Shown: positions 24,049 to 33,013 of the stretch, piece by piece
Layout: each line of letters begins with the position of its first letter
How positions within the stretch are numbered: position 1 is the first letter of the stretch
Assembly (NCBI GenBank): GCA_009776305.1
Contig: WRLY01000005.1
Coordinates: forward strand, 1 to 64,000
DNA length: 64,000 bases
Source of the DNA: Oscillospiraceae bacterium
Lineage (GTDB): Bacteria; Bacillota; Clostridia; Oscillospirales; Ruminococcaceae
Reading direction: 5' to 3'
The notes under the pieces: model-generated
What the model saw: only the letters and a program-made list of their open reading frames with translations
Database searches by the model: none
Told to the model about the DNA's origin: nothing
Made by a program: the position numbers and the translations under genes

Positions 24049-25014
24049 ATGGCGGCACCGATTACAAAAACTTCCGAAGCGCCGGTATTCGGATTGTGGC
24101 TCGGCAGGAATTTGAGGTACTTAAAGCGATATTGGACGCTGTATTTATTACTACTCCTTCCCATCGTTTATTTTGTTATTTTCAGATATGTGCCTATGGG
24201 GAACATTCTGCTGGCTTTTAAGAAAAATGACATTATACTTCCCGTTTGGCAGGTTGAATGGGCAGGTAATTACGGTTTTGAATGGTTTTCAAAGGCTTTT
24301 GCAGACCGCGATTTCCGTTATGCCCTGCGTAACACCCTTATGCTTAACGGGCTTGATTTGATTCTCGGATTCCCCGCGCCGATTATACTGGCGATTTTAC
24401 TTAACGAACTCGCATTTAAAAAATTCAAACGGGTAACCCAAACCGTAGCTTACATGCCGCACTTCCTTTCGTGGGTAATCATAGCCGGTTTGGCAAAGTA
24501 TCTTTTTGCCCCTACAAGCGGTCTTGTCAATATTTTGATTATGCGAATGGGGCTTGACGCCGTACCTTTTCTTAACAGCTCATTCCACTGGGTTTGGACT
24601 TATGTATTCCTCGGAATTTGGCAAAGCGTGGGCTGGAACACCATTATTTATCTTGCCGCAATAACCGGTATAAACCCTGAGCTTTACGAAGCCGCTTCGG
24701 TTGACGGTGCTAACCGTATGCGGAAAATCTGGCACATCACCCTTCCCGGGCTTAAACCTACCATTGTAGTTCTCTTAATCATGAGCCTCGGACGTATATT
24801 GGGTAGCGACTTTGACCGACCGATGGCACTTAGGAATCCGCTTGTCCGTGACGTTTCGACGGTTATATCCATCTTCGTTTATGAACGCGGTATTCAAGGC
24901 TTGCAATTCTCGCTTGCCACAGCGGTAGGCTTATTCCAGTCGGTAATCTGCGTAATATTCCTGCTTGCGGCAAACAAAATCGCCGAAAAAGCGGGCGAGC
25001 GCGGAATTTGGTAA
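24049..25014 (+). CDS. lplB: CUT1 sugar ABC permease, LplB type
   Basis: This 321-residue protein has six membrane helices and the ATPase-coupling EAA loop EAASVDGANRMRKIWHITLPG. The N-terminal FRYVPMGNILLAFK region and NTIIYLAAITGINPELYEAA are typical of the LplB/YteP group that imports oligosaccharides. ATG 24049 follows GGGAGG; an upstream in-frame TTG/ATG lies within the leader hairpin and is not used. It works with the next two genes. No ATPase is encoded nearby, as usual for these systems, which share an MsmX-type ATPase. Confidence 0.93.
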   Translation: MAAPITKTSEAPVFGLWLGRNLRYLKRYWTLYLLLLLPIVYFVIFRYVPMGNILLAFKKNDIILPVWQVEWAGNYGFEWFSKAFADRDFRYALRNTLMLNGLDLILGFPAPIILAILLNELAFKKFKRVTQTVAYMPHFLSWVIIAGLAKYLFAPTSGLVNILIMRMGLDAVPFLNSSFHWVWTYVFLGIWQSVGWNTIIYLAAITGINPELYEAASVDGANRMRKIWHITLPGLKPTIVVLLIMSLGRILGSDFDRPMALRNPLVRDVSTVISIFVYERGIQGLQFSLATAVGLFQSVICVIFLLAANKIAEKAGERGIW

Positions 25015-25095
25015 GGGGGAATGAGTTTTGAAAAATAATTATTGCTTAAAAGGTATTTTTAAGGCTCATTTGTGCCTGAAGGGAATGGTGGGGAA

Positions 25096-26334
25096 ATGAT
25101 AAAAACAACAGGAGCTAAAGTCGGCGACTGGATTATTGCCGCTATATGCTTTTTCTTAATACTTATATGTTTGTTGCCGGTATTAAATATTCTGTCGCGT
25201 TCGTTAAGCGACCCGCTGGCGCTTGTAAGGAACGAGGTTCTGCTTTTACCCCAAACCTATGATAGAGATACCGCCTTTAATTACATATACAATGAAGACG
25301 GCTCTAAAATGCTTGTAACCGCGGTTATAGAAAACACTTTTGACAACCGTACCCAAAGTGTTGTCAGTGAAACCTTTATAGTAAAAGAAGTGACAGAAGG
25401 CGGCGTTACCGAAACCGTATATGTTCCGCTGAATGAGGAATTTGACCCGTTACTTTTCGGCAAGGTTGAAGTCAGCTTGGATACCGGGATTGAAGTCGAT
25501 TCGGTTGAGGTGGGCGATACAACTTTCATCAATGACTTTGATGAAGAGACGCTGACCGGAACAATTATTGTCGAGGACGTTGAGGTAAGGCAGGTTTCGT
25601 CTGATAACGCCAGCAAGCTCGGTGTGGACTTTACCGCTTATACCGAAATCTTAAAGGATTCAAGATATACCTGGTCGTTGGCATGGACTGCGATGCTTAC
25701 TGTAGGATGCGCTATATTCTCGGTACTTATGACGGCGATTTGCGCCTACCCGCTTACTTATGATAACCTTAAAGGGCGCAAGTTCTTCAACACCATGATA
25801 ATACTGACCATGTATTTCAGCGCGGGAACTATACCAACCTATCTGCTTTTGAAGAACCTTAACCTCATTAACCATCCGTTAGTGCTGGTACTTCCGTTTT
25901 GTTTGAGCGTTTTCAACATGATAATCATGCGGAGCTATTTTTACGGAATACCGCTCAGTCTGCGTGAATCGGCGGAACTTGACGGCGCGGGTCCCGTAAG
26001 AACTATGATTTCTATATATCTTCCGCTTTCGATGCCGGTTATCGCCACGCTGTTGCTTTTTTACGCGGTGGGGCGTTGGAACGGATACTCGGACGCTATG
26101 ATGTTCATGAACCAAAACAGGTTTTTTTACCCGATTCAATATCTCTTGTTTAACATGATGAATAACTCAATGTCGCCTGACGTCATGCTTTCCGACCCCG
26201 ACACCATGCTCGGCAGGGGTGAGTCTATGAGAATGGCTATGGTTATGTTCGCGATGGTGCCTATTATTTGCGTATATCCGTTTTTGCAAAGGTATTTTAT
26301 CGCTGGAGTGACCCTTGGCGCTGTTAAGGAATAA
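25096..26334 (+). CDS. ytcP: CUT1 sugar ABC permease, YtcP type, with extra extracellular domain
   Basis: The 412-residue chain matches the YtcP group (about 295 residues): a first membrane helix LILICLLPVLNILSRSLSDP and, after a gap, FTAYTEILKD, the remaining five helices and the coupling loop ESAELDGAGPVRTMISIYLPLSMP. Between them, residues about 54-177 (25255-25626) are an additional acidic, Val/Thr/Glu-rich stretch predicted as beta strands, on the outer side of the membrane. It has no similarity I recognise. ATG 25096 is preferred over GTG 25072. The inserted domain may contact the binding protein or the wall. Confidence 0.9.
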   Translation: MIKTTGAKVGDWIIAAICFFLILICLLPVLNILSRSLSDPLALVRNEVLLLPQTYDRDTAFNYIYNEDGSKMLVTAVIENTFDNRTQSVVSETFIVKEVTEGGVTETVYVPLNEEFDPLLFGKVEVSLDTGIEVDSVEVGDTTFINDFDEETLTGTIIVEDVEVRQVSSDNASKLGVDFTAYTEILKDSRYTWSLAWTAMLTVGCAIFSVLMTAICAYPLTYDNLKGRKFFNTMIILTMYFSAGTIPTYLLLKNLNLINHPLVLVLPFCLSVFNMIIMRSYFYGIPLSLRESAELDGAGPVRTMISIYLPLSMPVIATLLLFYAVGRWNGYSDAMMFMNQNRFFYPIQYLLFNMMNNSMSPDVMLSDPDTMLGRGESMRMAMVMFAMVPIICVYPFLQRYFIAGVTLGAVKE

Positions 26335-26373
26335 TGATAAATAATTATGATGAGTCATAATTAATTATAATCC

Positions 26374-26403
26374 GAGCTTACTTGCGGAAACGTGAATAAG
26401 CTC
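26374..26403 (+). other. Intercistronic hairpin before binding-protein gene
   Basis: GAGCTTA (26374-26380) pairs with TAAGCTC (26397-26403) in the gap between permease and binding-protein genes. Without a T run it is probably an mRNA-stabilising or processing hairpin, common before highly expressed binding-protein genes. Confidence 0.4.
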
Positions 26404-26437
26404 AAAAGAAGTCTATTCAATTTTTTAGGAGGAAAAC

Positions 26438-28276
26438 ATGAAACTGAAAAAAAGCAAAATCTTATGTCTTCTGCTTGCAGGCGTTATGGCTTTGGCTCTG
26501 ACTGGCTGTATCAGCGAAGATGAAAGCGGCACTACCACAACGGGAACAGGGGGCGCTCCCGAAACTACCGAGCCCGTTGTAAGCAGCGAACCCGTTGAAA
26601 TTGACGACGATGAACTGGCTGCAATTCTTGAAGAAGAAGGCTTGGAAATAGTTGACGGTAAGTACAGATTTAAAGACACCAGAACTATCTCGGTTGAAAT
26701 CTTTGACCGTGGACTTGACGCAGGTAGGGTAGAACCCCTTGACAGCTATTGGACAAAATGGATTCAGGCACAGGTTCTCGCAGACCACAACATTCAGGTT
26801 GAATTCCAAACCGTTCCGCGCTGGACAGAGGCACAGGAAATCAACAACCTCTTGGCGGCAAGAAGTGCGCCAGACATCATATATACTTATAACTATACAG
26901 CTATTCTTACTTATGCCGAGGACATGAACGGTATAATTGACTTAGCGCCTTTTGTTGACGAGCTTGGTTTCCTTGCCCCGAATTTATGGGGACTTTTGGG
27001 TGAAGACCTGATTTATTTCAACAAACACCCCAGTAACGGTACAATTTGGGCTATTGAGGGCATCAGATTCACCGACAACAGAATAAACACCTTTGTTCGT
27101 GAAGACTGGCTTGCAAAGCTTAGTTTAGAGCCTCCGACAACCCTTGAAGAATTTGAGGCTATGCTTTATGAATTCCAGGCAAACGCGGAACTTCTTCTCG
27201 GCGACCAAGCCGACAAGATGATTCCATTTACAATTGGCGTGGATATCGGCTGGCGTGCCGACCACCTTTTCGCTTCCTATTTCCCCAATGACATGACTGA
27301 CAAGGAAATGTTTGTACGCGGATTTGACGACAGATACTTCTTATATCCCGGCTTTAAAGAAGGTGTAAGAAAGCTTAATGAATGGTATAACGCGGGGCTG
27401 ATTTGGCAGGATTTCCCGCTTTATGAGATGCAAGACCCCACTGAGGACAACAACTCTAAAGCCGGCTTTGTCGGTTCAATGATTCACAACTGGAACTATC
27501 CTTACCGCGATAACGAACAGGGACTCCAAGGCATGATGCAGGTATCGGTAGGACCAGAGGCGGCATTTATTCCCGTAGCCGCGTTCAAGAATGAAGCCGA
27601 CTTGTACAAAAAGATTATACCTTTCCACGTAGACCGCAAAATTGCTTTCCCCATGACCAACGATGAACCGGTCGCCTCCCTCATTTACCTTGACTTTATC
27701 AGCAGACAGGACGTGAGGTCATACCTCGGCTCAGGTGAGGAAGGAATCACCTTTGAGTTGCTTGAAAACGGTACGGTAAGAACGCTTGACCCCACACAGG
27801 AAGCTGTCAGGGATAATGTATTTGAAGCCGCTTTCACCGACAACACAGGCAAAACCCAGTGGACTTATGCGGAAATGATAATGAACTCGCCCAACAACAT
27901 TGACTACCTCTTAACTTTCAACTCCGAGGGTATTTATTACAGAGATGACGAAACCGCAAGAGCGTCTGTCGCCAACTCTTTCCCTGCGACTACGCCCGAG
28001 GTAATTCACAGAGCGGTTGAGCTGACCAGCCTTGACATGCGTATTAAGAGAGACCCCAACGTAGGCACGATTGAAGCTGAGAGCGGAATGGGTACTACCC
28101 TCCCCGAGAAACGTAACGCCGTACTCGCAAACTCTGTTACGACCAGTCCTGAAAACTTCGACTCGGTATTCGACAGCGGAATGCAGGATTATCTCAACTC
28201 CGGCGGTCAGGCAATTATTGACGAGCGTACCGCTAAATGGGAAGAATTTTTCGGAGACCTTGAAAATTTCGATTAA
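26438..28276 (+). CDS. lplA: Sugar ABC substrate-binding lipoprotein, LplA/YtcQ type
   Basis: This 612-residue lipoprotein has the signal LLAGVMALALTGC (lipobox TGC), a Thr/Glu-rich linker, and a large family 1 solute-binding domain: LAARSAPDIIYTYN, FVREDWLAKLSLEPPTTLEEFEAML, FVGSMIHNWNYPYRD and a Trp/Tyr-rich binding region. Large binding proteins of about 500-600 residues pair with LplB/YtcP permeases and take up uronate or oligosaccharide ligands. SD TAGGAGG precedes ATG 26438. With the GH105 hydrolase about 7 kb upstream and an AraC regulator downstream, a plant-polysaccharide ligand is plausible but not shown. Confidence 0.94.
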   Translation: MKLKKSKILCLLLAGVMALALTGCISEDESGTTTTGTGGAPETTEPVVSSEPVEIDDDELAAILEEEGLEIVDGKYRFKDTRTISVEIFDRGLDAGRVEPLDSYWTKWIQAQVLADHNIQVEFQTVPRWTEAQEINNLLAARSAPDIIYTYNYTAILTYAEDMNGIIDLAPFVDELGFLAPNLWGLLGEDLIYFNKHPSNGTIWAIEGIRFTDNRINTFVREDWLAKLSLEPPTTLEEFEAMLYEFQANAELLLGDQADKMIPFTIGVDIGWRADHLFASYFPNDMTDKEMFVRGFDDRYFLYPGFKEGVRKLNEWYNAGLIWQDFPLYEMQDPTEDNNSKAGFVGSMIHNWNYPYRDNEQGLQGMMQVSVGPEAAFIPVAAFKNEADLYKKIIPFHVDRKIAFPMTNDEPVASLIYLDFISRQDVRSYLGSGEEGITFELLENGTVRTLDPTQEAVRDNVFEAAFTDNTGKTQWTYAEMIMNSPNNIDYLLTFNSEGIYYRDDETARASVANSFPATTPEVIHRAVELTSLDMRIKRDPNVGTIEAESGMGTTLPEKRNAVLANSVTTSPENFDSVFDSGMQDYLNSGGQAIIDERTAKWEEFFGDLENFD

Positions 28277-28311
28277 TAAAACCGCATTCTAAAATAACCA
28301 ATTCATGATGA

Positions 28312-28343
28312 AATGTAGGGGCAGACCTGTCTGCCCCTACATT
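28312..28343. repeat. Perfect palindrome AATGTAGGGGCAGAC-type
   Basis: AATGTAGGGGCAGAC and its inverted copy GTCTGCCCCTACATT flank a 2-bp centre. Palindromes with a TGTAGGGGC core are, to my knowledge, a common dispersed repeat in gut Bacillota. Here it follows the binding-protein gene and could also assist termination. Confidence 0.65.
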
Positions 28344-28354
28344 ATTATAAAACA

Positions 28355-28385
28355 AAAAAACCGGACTAAAGTCCGGTTTAATTTT
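28355..28385. terminator. Bidirectional intrinsic terminator
   Basis: AACCGGACT (28359-28367) and AGTCCGGTT (28370-28378) form a tight hairpin with A runs upstream and T runs downstream. It serves the importer operon and the convergent surface-protein gene. Confidence 0.9.
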
Positions 28386-28395
28386 GCTTTTTTTC

Positions 28396-28713
28396 TTACT
28401 TCTTTTTGCGGCTGAATATTACAGCACCAGTAGCGATAAGAGCGATTGCGGAAGCAACTGCCACGTCGCCCACACCGGTGTCTGCGCCTTTGTCTTCAAC
28501 ACCTGTCAAGCCTTCATTAACGGTTTCTTCTGTGGTTTCGTCAGCTTCATTAACAGTTTCTTCTTCAGTTGTGAGAACTTCTTCTTCAACTGAAGTGTCG
28601 TCTTCTTCAACGATTTCATCGGTTTCGCCAACCGCATCTTCAGCCGAAGCGGTAAATGCGAGTGTCAATGCCATCATAGCGGCAACTGTCAAAATTAGAA
28701 CTTTCTTTAACAT
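28396..28713 (-). CDS. Small acidic surface protein with LPXTG-like C-terminus
   Basis: This 105-residue protein has a signal peptide (KKVLILTVAAMMALTLAFTASA), a very acidic Glu/Thr/Val-rich middle with degenerate repeats (EETVNEADETTEETVNEG), and a C-terminal sorting-like signal: GADTGVGDVA, a hydrophobic helix and SRKKK. In relatives the motif is usually NPDTG or NPSTG; here it is GADTG, so sortase processing is doubtful and the protein may simply stay membrane-anchored. SD AAAGGTG precedes the start. Function unknown. Confidence 0.75.
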   Translation of the reverse strand: MLKKVLILTVAAMMALTLAFTASAEDAVGETDEIVEEDDTSVEEEVLTTEEETVNEADETTEETVNEGLTGVEDKGADTGVGDVAVASAIALIATGAVIFSRKKK

Positions 28714-29187
28714 TGTATTATTTTCACCTTTCTGATTTGCTTACGGTATTTTTCCGTAAAACTTTTTTGTAAATTGTTTAATACATCCACATGAAAGTAG
28801 TATACTAAAGATTCAAAGCTTTGTCTTATCATATATTGCTCCTATTTTATCAAATATTGCGCTTAAAGGCGTTTTCCAACATTTTTCAGCAAAATTTAAC
28901 TTAAATTCAAAGACGCTCTCTTAATGGTAAAAACCCTGTATGAATAGGGGTTTAAGAATATATAAGCAAGGCTTTTTCAAAAAAATTCAAGGCGGGATTT
29001 GTTTAAATTTCATGAAATGATTTAACAATTTTCCGCAAAATTTGACTTGCTTCATCTAAATGCGCATTAAATCAGCATTTTACAACATTGCTCATAAAAA
29101 TGTCCTGCCATTTATTTAAGCGTGAATTTTAACGCCTCTTTTCTTTTTCAATCCTTGGATTATCAAATATTGCTAAAATTTTCCCTA
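28714..29187. other. Gene-free AT-rich region
   Basis: I see no gene, RNA or clear repeat here apart from a small hairpin TACGG/CCGTA at 28742-28758 in the leader of the surface-protein gene. The rest is AT-rich and stop-laden in all frames. Confidence 0.5.
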
Positions 29188-29216
29188 TTGACAATTTTTG
29201 ATAAGTGGTGTATTAT
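29188..29216 (+). promoter_or_regulatory. Sigma-A promoter of araC-type gene
   Basis: TTGACA (29188-29193), a 17-bp spacer and TATTAT (29211-29216) lie about 50 bp upstream of the regulator. Confidence 0.75.
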
Positions 29217-29265
29217 TTATATTATATATAGTACTGTTATTAAAGTATAAGGGGTTTTTCCTGAT

Positions 29266-30150
29266 ATGGGCAAAAAACTTGAGGGAATACTCGAAACGGC
29301 TGAATATGACGTTTCAACACTTTTTACGCTCTGCAATAACATTGAGACCGCCGATTGCCGGGGGCATCGTCACAGCGCGATTGAAATAATTATGCCTTTA
29401 AAAGGTAGTTGTGACGTGAAAGTTAATGAGCAAGCCTATAGTCTTGAAGAATTTGACATTATCATTATCCCCTCCGGAGCAAGTCATGAAGTTCACGCGC
29501 CGAAAACAGCGGGCGGCAGATTGGCATTGCAGTTTGATTTCACTCTTTTGAAGACGGTAAGAAATCTTGCCGACGCCCGGTATATGTTTTATGAGCCGAG
29601 GTTGATTACTCACGGGGAATCCCCTGAGATTCACCGAGCCGTAAAATCGTTGCTACTTGATTCTTTGGATGAATATGAAAAAAAGCGTGAATATTATGAA
29701 GCAAGCATTACCGCAAAATTAATAAGTTTAACAATTTTAATTGCAAGAAAACAACAGGAGAACGCCGTCGGGGCGCTTTCTTTGAATTTATCCGAGCATT
29801 TAATAAAAAGAAAGGCGCATGTCGTAAACTTCAACCGCTGTATCGAATACATACATCAGCACTACAGGGACGACCTTTCGCTGGAATATGTTTCGGGCAT
29901 ATCGGGATTCAGCAAGTATCATTTTACCCGTTGGTTTAAGCGGTTCGCGGGAATGTCTTTCTATGATTATCTAACTCGTGTCAGAATAAAGGTAGCCGAA
30001 GCTATGCTTATAAATTCCGAATCCCCCATAACCGAAATCGCGTTAGAATCGGGGTTTCAAAGCATAGCGACTTTTAACAGGGTTTTTAAAAACAGTAAAA
30101 ATTTAACGCCGACCGAGTTCAGGCAGACGGCGGCTAATAATGTGAATTAA
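29266..30150 (+). CDS. AraC-family regulator with cupin sensor
   Basis: This 294-residue regulator has an N-terminal cupin-like sugar-sensing half (HRHSAIEIIMPLKGSCDV, FDIIIIPSGASHEVHAP) and a C-terminal pair of helix-turn-helices (LSLEYVSGISGFSKYHFTRWFKRFAG and ITEIALESGFQSIATFNRVFKNSKNLTPTEFR, given here as family hallmarks). It follows the LplB/YtcP/LplA importer after one intervening gene, so control of that operon is the obvious suggestion. The start ATG 29266 has no strong SD. Confidence 0.93.
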   Translation: MGKKLEGILETAEYDVSTLFTLCNNIETADCRGHRHSAIEIIMPLKGSCDVKVNEQAYSLEEFDIIIIPSGASHEVHAPKTAGGRLALQFDFTLLKTVRNLADARYMFYEPRLITHGESPEIHRAVKSLLLDSLDEYEKKREYYEASITAKLISLTILIARKQQENAVGALSLNLSEHLIKRKAHVVNFNRCIEYIHQHYRDDLSLEYVSGISGFSKYHFTRWFKRFAGMSFYDYLTRVRIKVAEAMLINSESPITEIALESGFQSIATFNRVFKNSKNLTPTEFRQTAANNVN

Positions 30151-30152
30151 AT

Positions 30153-30204
30153 AAAAAAACGCCCTAAAACGGGCGTACACAAAGCGCGGCAATCTGCCGC
30201 GCTT
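30153..30204 (-). terminator. Tandem terminators of tRNA-Thr
   Basis: Downstream of the tRNA on the minus strand, GCGCGGCA/TGCCGCGC (30183-30202) is followed by a second hairpin ACGCCC/GGGCGT and a run of seven T residues (30153-30176). Confidence 0.85.
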
Positions 30205-30210
30205 GTGAAA

Positions 30211-30282
30211 GCTGGAAACGTGACTTGAACACGCGACCTGTGCATTACGAATGCACTGCTCTACCAACTGAGCTATTCCAGC
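30211..30282 (-). tRNA. tRNA-Thr (anticodon CGT)
   Basis: On the minus strand the sequence folds as a standard cloverleaf: acceptor GCTGGAA paired with TTCCAGC, D arm TAGCTCAGTTGGTAGAGCA, anticodon stem GTGCA/TGCAC around the loop TTCGTAA, and T arm with GTTCAAGTC. The anticodon CGT reads ACG (Thr). CCA is not encoded. Tandem terminators follow. Confidence 0.96.
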
Positions 30283-30380
30283 ATATTTGTTTTTAAAACA
30301 CTACTTGCAAAAAGCCTTTTTTAATGTTATAATAATCAATAATAATTCAAAAATATATAAAACTCGAACATGTATGATAT

Positions 30381-30409
30381 ATTTTACAACAAATTTTTAG
30401 TTTTGTCAA
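30381..30409 (-). promoter_or_regulatory. Probable promoter of tRNA-Thr
   Basis: On the minus strand TTGACA (30404-30409), a 17-bp spacer and TAAAAT (30381-30386) lie about 95 bp upstream of the tRNA 5' end, which implies a processed leader. Confidence 0.55.
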
Positions 30410-30437
30410 TAGAAATTTTAAGAAAGGAGCGATTTTT

Positions 30438-31625
30438 ATAGAGCTCAAAAGAAAGCCTGCCGAGCTGTTTGTTCGCGGAGCTTGCGGTTTCCTTGCGCTT
30501 TTGACCTTGTTTTTGCTTACCCTGTCGCTTATTTTTTCTTTCGGCGGCGACGCACCCAGCCTTTTCGGTAAAAATATTTACATAGTAAAAACCGACGCCG
30601 TGGAAGACTTACAGCCGGGAACGGCGCTGATAACCTCAAAGGTTCCCTTTGAGCAAATAACCGAAGGGGATATAGTGGTCTTTCAGAACTCCGATAACAG
30701 GGCGGGCATAGCAGAAATTGTTTCAACGCGGTATAACGATAACGTTTACGGGTTCAGCGCAATAAGCGAGCGTGGGACGGAAATCACCCTCACCCAAAGC
30801 CAAATTGTGGGGAAAGCCACCCATTACAGTAGCTTTTTAGGGGCGCTTATAAGTTTCGTAAAGTCGCCTGCGGGGGTCTTAGTAATAGCGGTTATACCCT
30901 GCGTTATTATATTGATTTATGAGGCTGCAAAGTCTGCTTTCACATCTGCCGGAAAAGGTCGAAGAGAAAAAGAAATAACCCCCGTGAAAAAACAGGACGA
31001 GATTCCCACCTATATACCGAGGCAAAAAATGTCCGCCGCCATAAGCGCATATTCCAAAACCGAGGCGATTCCCGACTTTTCAGATTTTTCTGACAGTAAA
31101 GATGACGGTTATAAAGACAGTTATGCTGAAAAATTAGCCCTCAGGGCTGAAACAGCTAACGAAAAAAGGCAAAAAGACATAATCGAAAAGGATAATTACC
31201 CCCTCTTCAAGTCGCCGACTTCAAAATCGGTAAATGTAAATTCTGCAAAATCCGAGAAACCGCGCTCCGCGCCCCTGTCGCAAAAGCGGCTTAACGAGGC
31301 AATTGCCGCCGTTAATGCTCAAAAAGGCGTCCGCTCTCCGGGGCTTGCGGGACTTGAAGATACGGGCGATTTTAACACGAGCGATATAAGCCAAATAGTC
31401 CGCACGGTTCAAGCCGAGCAGTCAGCCCAAGCCAAAGTAAGCAGTGAACCGATAACCGAAAACGTAAGACAATACATGCCGAAAAAAAGCGTCGGTGCCC
31501 GAATTTCGCAAACCTCCGCCATTCCGAACCTTGACCGGCTTTTGCGGGACGAAGATGAAACCGACGGCGAAAATACAAGGTACAACCTTGAGGACATACT
31601 TTTTTCGGTGGACAAGAAGAGGTAG
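30438..31625 (+). CDS. Signal-peptidase-I-like membrane protein without catalytic Ser motif; apparent ATA start
   Basis: A reading frame with a natural N-terminus (ELKRKPAELFVRG, then a membrane helix to about residue 45) begins at ATA 30438, eight bases after a good AAAGGAG. The first ordinary in-frame start, TTG 30501, would cut into that helix and has no SD. Residues about 50-130 resemble the S24/S26 signal-peptidase beta fold (PGTALITSKV, ITEGDIVVFQN), but the SGSMEP serine motif is replaced (KTDAVEDLQ). A second helix (about 145-165) precedes a long charged disordered C-terminal part. It is probably an inactive SipW-like protein. The M23 peptidase follows 53 nt downstream. Confidence 0.65.
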   Translation: MELKRKPAELFVRGACGFLALLTLFLLTLSLIFSFGGDAPSLFGKNIYIVKTDAVEDLQPGTALITSKVPFEQITEGDIVVFQNSDNRAGIAEIVSTRYNDNVYGFSAISERGTEITLTQSQIVGKATHYSSFLGALISFVKSPAGVLVIAVIPCVIILIYEAAKSAFTSAGKGRREKEITPVKKQDEIPTYIPRQKMSAAISAYSKTEAIPDFSDFSDSKDDGYKDSYAEKLALRAETANEKRQKDIIEKDNYPLFKSPTSKSVNVNSAKSEKPRSAPLSQKRLNEAIAAVNAQKGVRSPGLAGLEDTGDFNTSDISQIVRTVQAEQSAQAKVSSEPITENVRQYMPKKSVGARISQTSAIPNLDRLLRDEDETDGENTRYNLEDILFSVDKKR

Positions 31626-31678
31626 GAGCGCGCATTGCGCGTCTGTAAAAACGTATTTTGACAGAAAGGACGTAAAAA

Positions 31679-33001
31679 ATGAACGCAAGAAAAATGAAAA
31701 AGTACATAAGATTTAACATCAAGCGGCTCACGGCTTTAATTCTTGCCGTATGCCTGACCCTGCCTTTGGTCGCGAGCGGAACTTCTCACGATGATATTGA
31801 CGAGCGAATCAGGCAGGCAAATGAAAGAGCCGACAAGTTACAGGCGGAAAACCGCGAGCGTGAAGCAAGAATAAAGGTAAGTCAAAGTGAAGTGGGCGAC
31901 TTAGAACAACAGAAAGTTCTGATTGAGGAAAAAATGAACGGCGTTCAGGCGCGTATAGGCGCGCTTAATGAAGTCATAGAACTGCAAAAAGAAGCAATAA
32001 ACAACAAACAGGCTGAAATAAACAGTCTTCTCGAAGACATTGCCGATACCGAGGCGGAAATTGAGCGCTCTTATGAAAAAATAAAAGCCTTAGACGAGGA
32101 GAACGAGGAAAATATAGAAAAGTTCGCTCAAATGGTTAAAAGCGACTATATGACCGGCAGGCAAGGTTATTTAGACGTTATTTTGAGCTCTGCCGATTTT
32201 TTTGACCTTGTATTCCGCACGGAGGTTTTACGTAAGGCGGGGGAATTAAACGTCGAATTCATGAACGAGTTGCTTGATGCAATACGCGAGCAGGAGCGGC
32301 TTATTGAGGCGCTTAAAGACTTACAGGCACAGCTTGACCTTGACCGTGTCGCCTGCGAGCAGGAAAAAGCCGTGCTTGAAGAAAAGTTATCGGAGCTTAA
32401 CGAGGGTATGGTAAGCCTTGACGCCGAGAAACAAAGGGAGCAGAGCGTACTCCTTGAATATGCCGCCGACATATCGGAGCTTCAGGGTGCTATTAATAAC
32501 ATGTACCGTCAGTATAACGCAACCGAAGCCGAAATCGAGGAGGCAAACAGATTAGTCAGCGCCCTCATTTTGGAAAAGCAAAGCTTAGACCGCCCCAATT
32601 ATTCCGGCGACGGTTTTATGTGGCCTTTGGAAAACCGTTTCAGAATGATTACCTGTGACTACGGCTACGACCCGTGGAGAGGCGGTATGCACCGCGGAAT
32701 CGACGTAGGAAATTCGGGTATTAACGGTACGCCTATTTATGCGGTGCAGTCGGGTACGGTAATTGTGGCAAACATCGGGGGCTGGGGCGGCGGCTACGGC
32801 ACTTACATAGTTATTGACCACGGCGGCGGAGTGACTACCCTTTACGCTCACATGCAAAGTGCGAATGTTTCGGTCGGGCAGGAGGTCACAAAAGGCGATG
32901 TGATAGGTCTGGTGGGAAGTACGGGCTGGTCTACAGGTCCGCATTTGCATTTTGAAGTTCGCGAGAACGGCACGGCAGTAAGTCCGTGGGGATACCTTTA
33001 G
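31679..33001 (+). CDS. M23 peptidase with coiled coil (EnvC/NlpD-like murein hydrolase or activator)
   Basis: This 440-residue exported protein has a signal peptide (RLTALILAVCLTLPLVASG), a long coiled coil (about 35-290) and a C-terminal LytM domain. The zinc ligands are present: HRGIDVG (His and Asp) and HLHFEV, with YGTYIVIDHGGG and LYAHM between, so the domain may be active rather than a degenerate activator. Proteins of this layout cut peptide cross-links or regulate amidases during division. The adjacent convergent SpoIID homologue suggests a possible link with engulfment-type wall remodelling, where SpoIIQ is an M23 relative, but this is inference. Confidence 0.93.
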   Translation: MNARKMKKYIRFNIKRLTALILAVCLTLPLVASGTSHDDIDERIRQANERADKLQAENREREARIKVSQSEVGDLEQQKVLIEEKMNGVQARIGALNEVIELQKEAINNKQAEINSLLEDIADTEAEIERSYEKIKALDEENEENIEKFAQMVKSDYMTGRQGYLDVILSSADFFDLVFRTEVLRKAGELNVEFMNELLDAIREQERLIEALKDLQAQLDLDRVACEQEKAVLEEKLSELNEGMVSLDAEKQREQSVLLEYAADISELQGAINNMYRQYNATEAEIEEANRLVSALILEKQSLDRPNYSGDGFMWPLENRFRMITCDYGYDPWRGGMHRGIDVGNSGINGTPIYAVQSGTVIVANIGGWGGGYGTYIVIDHGGGVTTLYAHMQSANVSVGQEVTKGDVIGLVGSTGWSTGPHLHFEVRENGTAVSPWGYL

Positions 33002-33013
33002 ATTAATCACCAA

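Noticed and set aside
32585-33013. Minus-strand open frame of 142 codons
   Set aside because: It mirrors the M23 catalytic domain and has no recognisable features.
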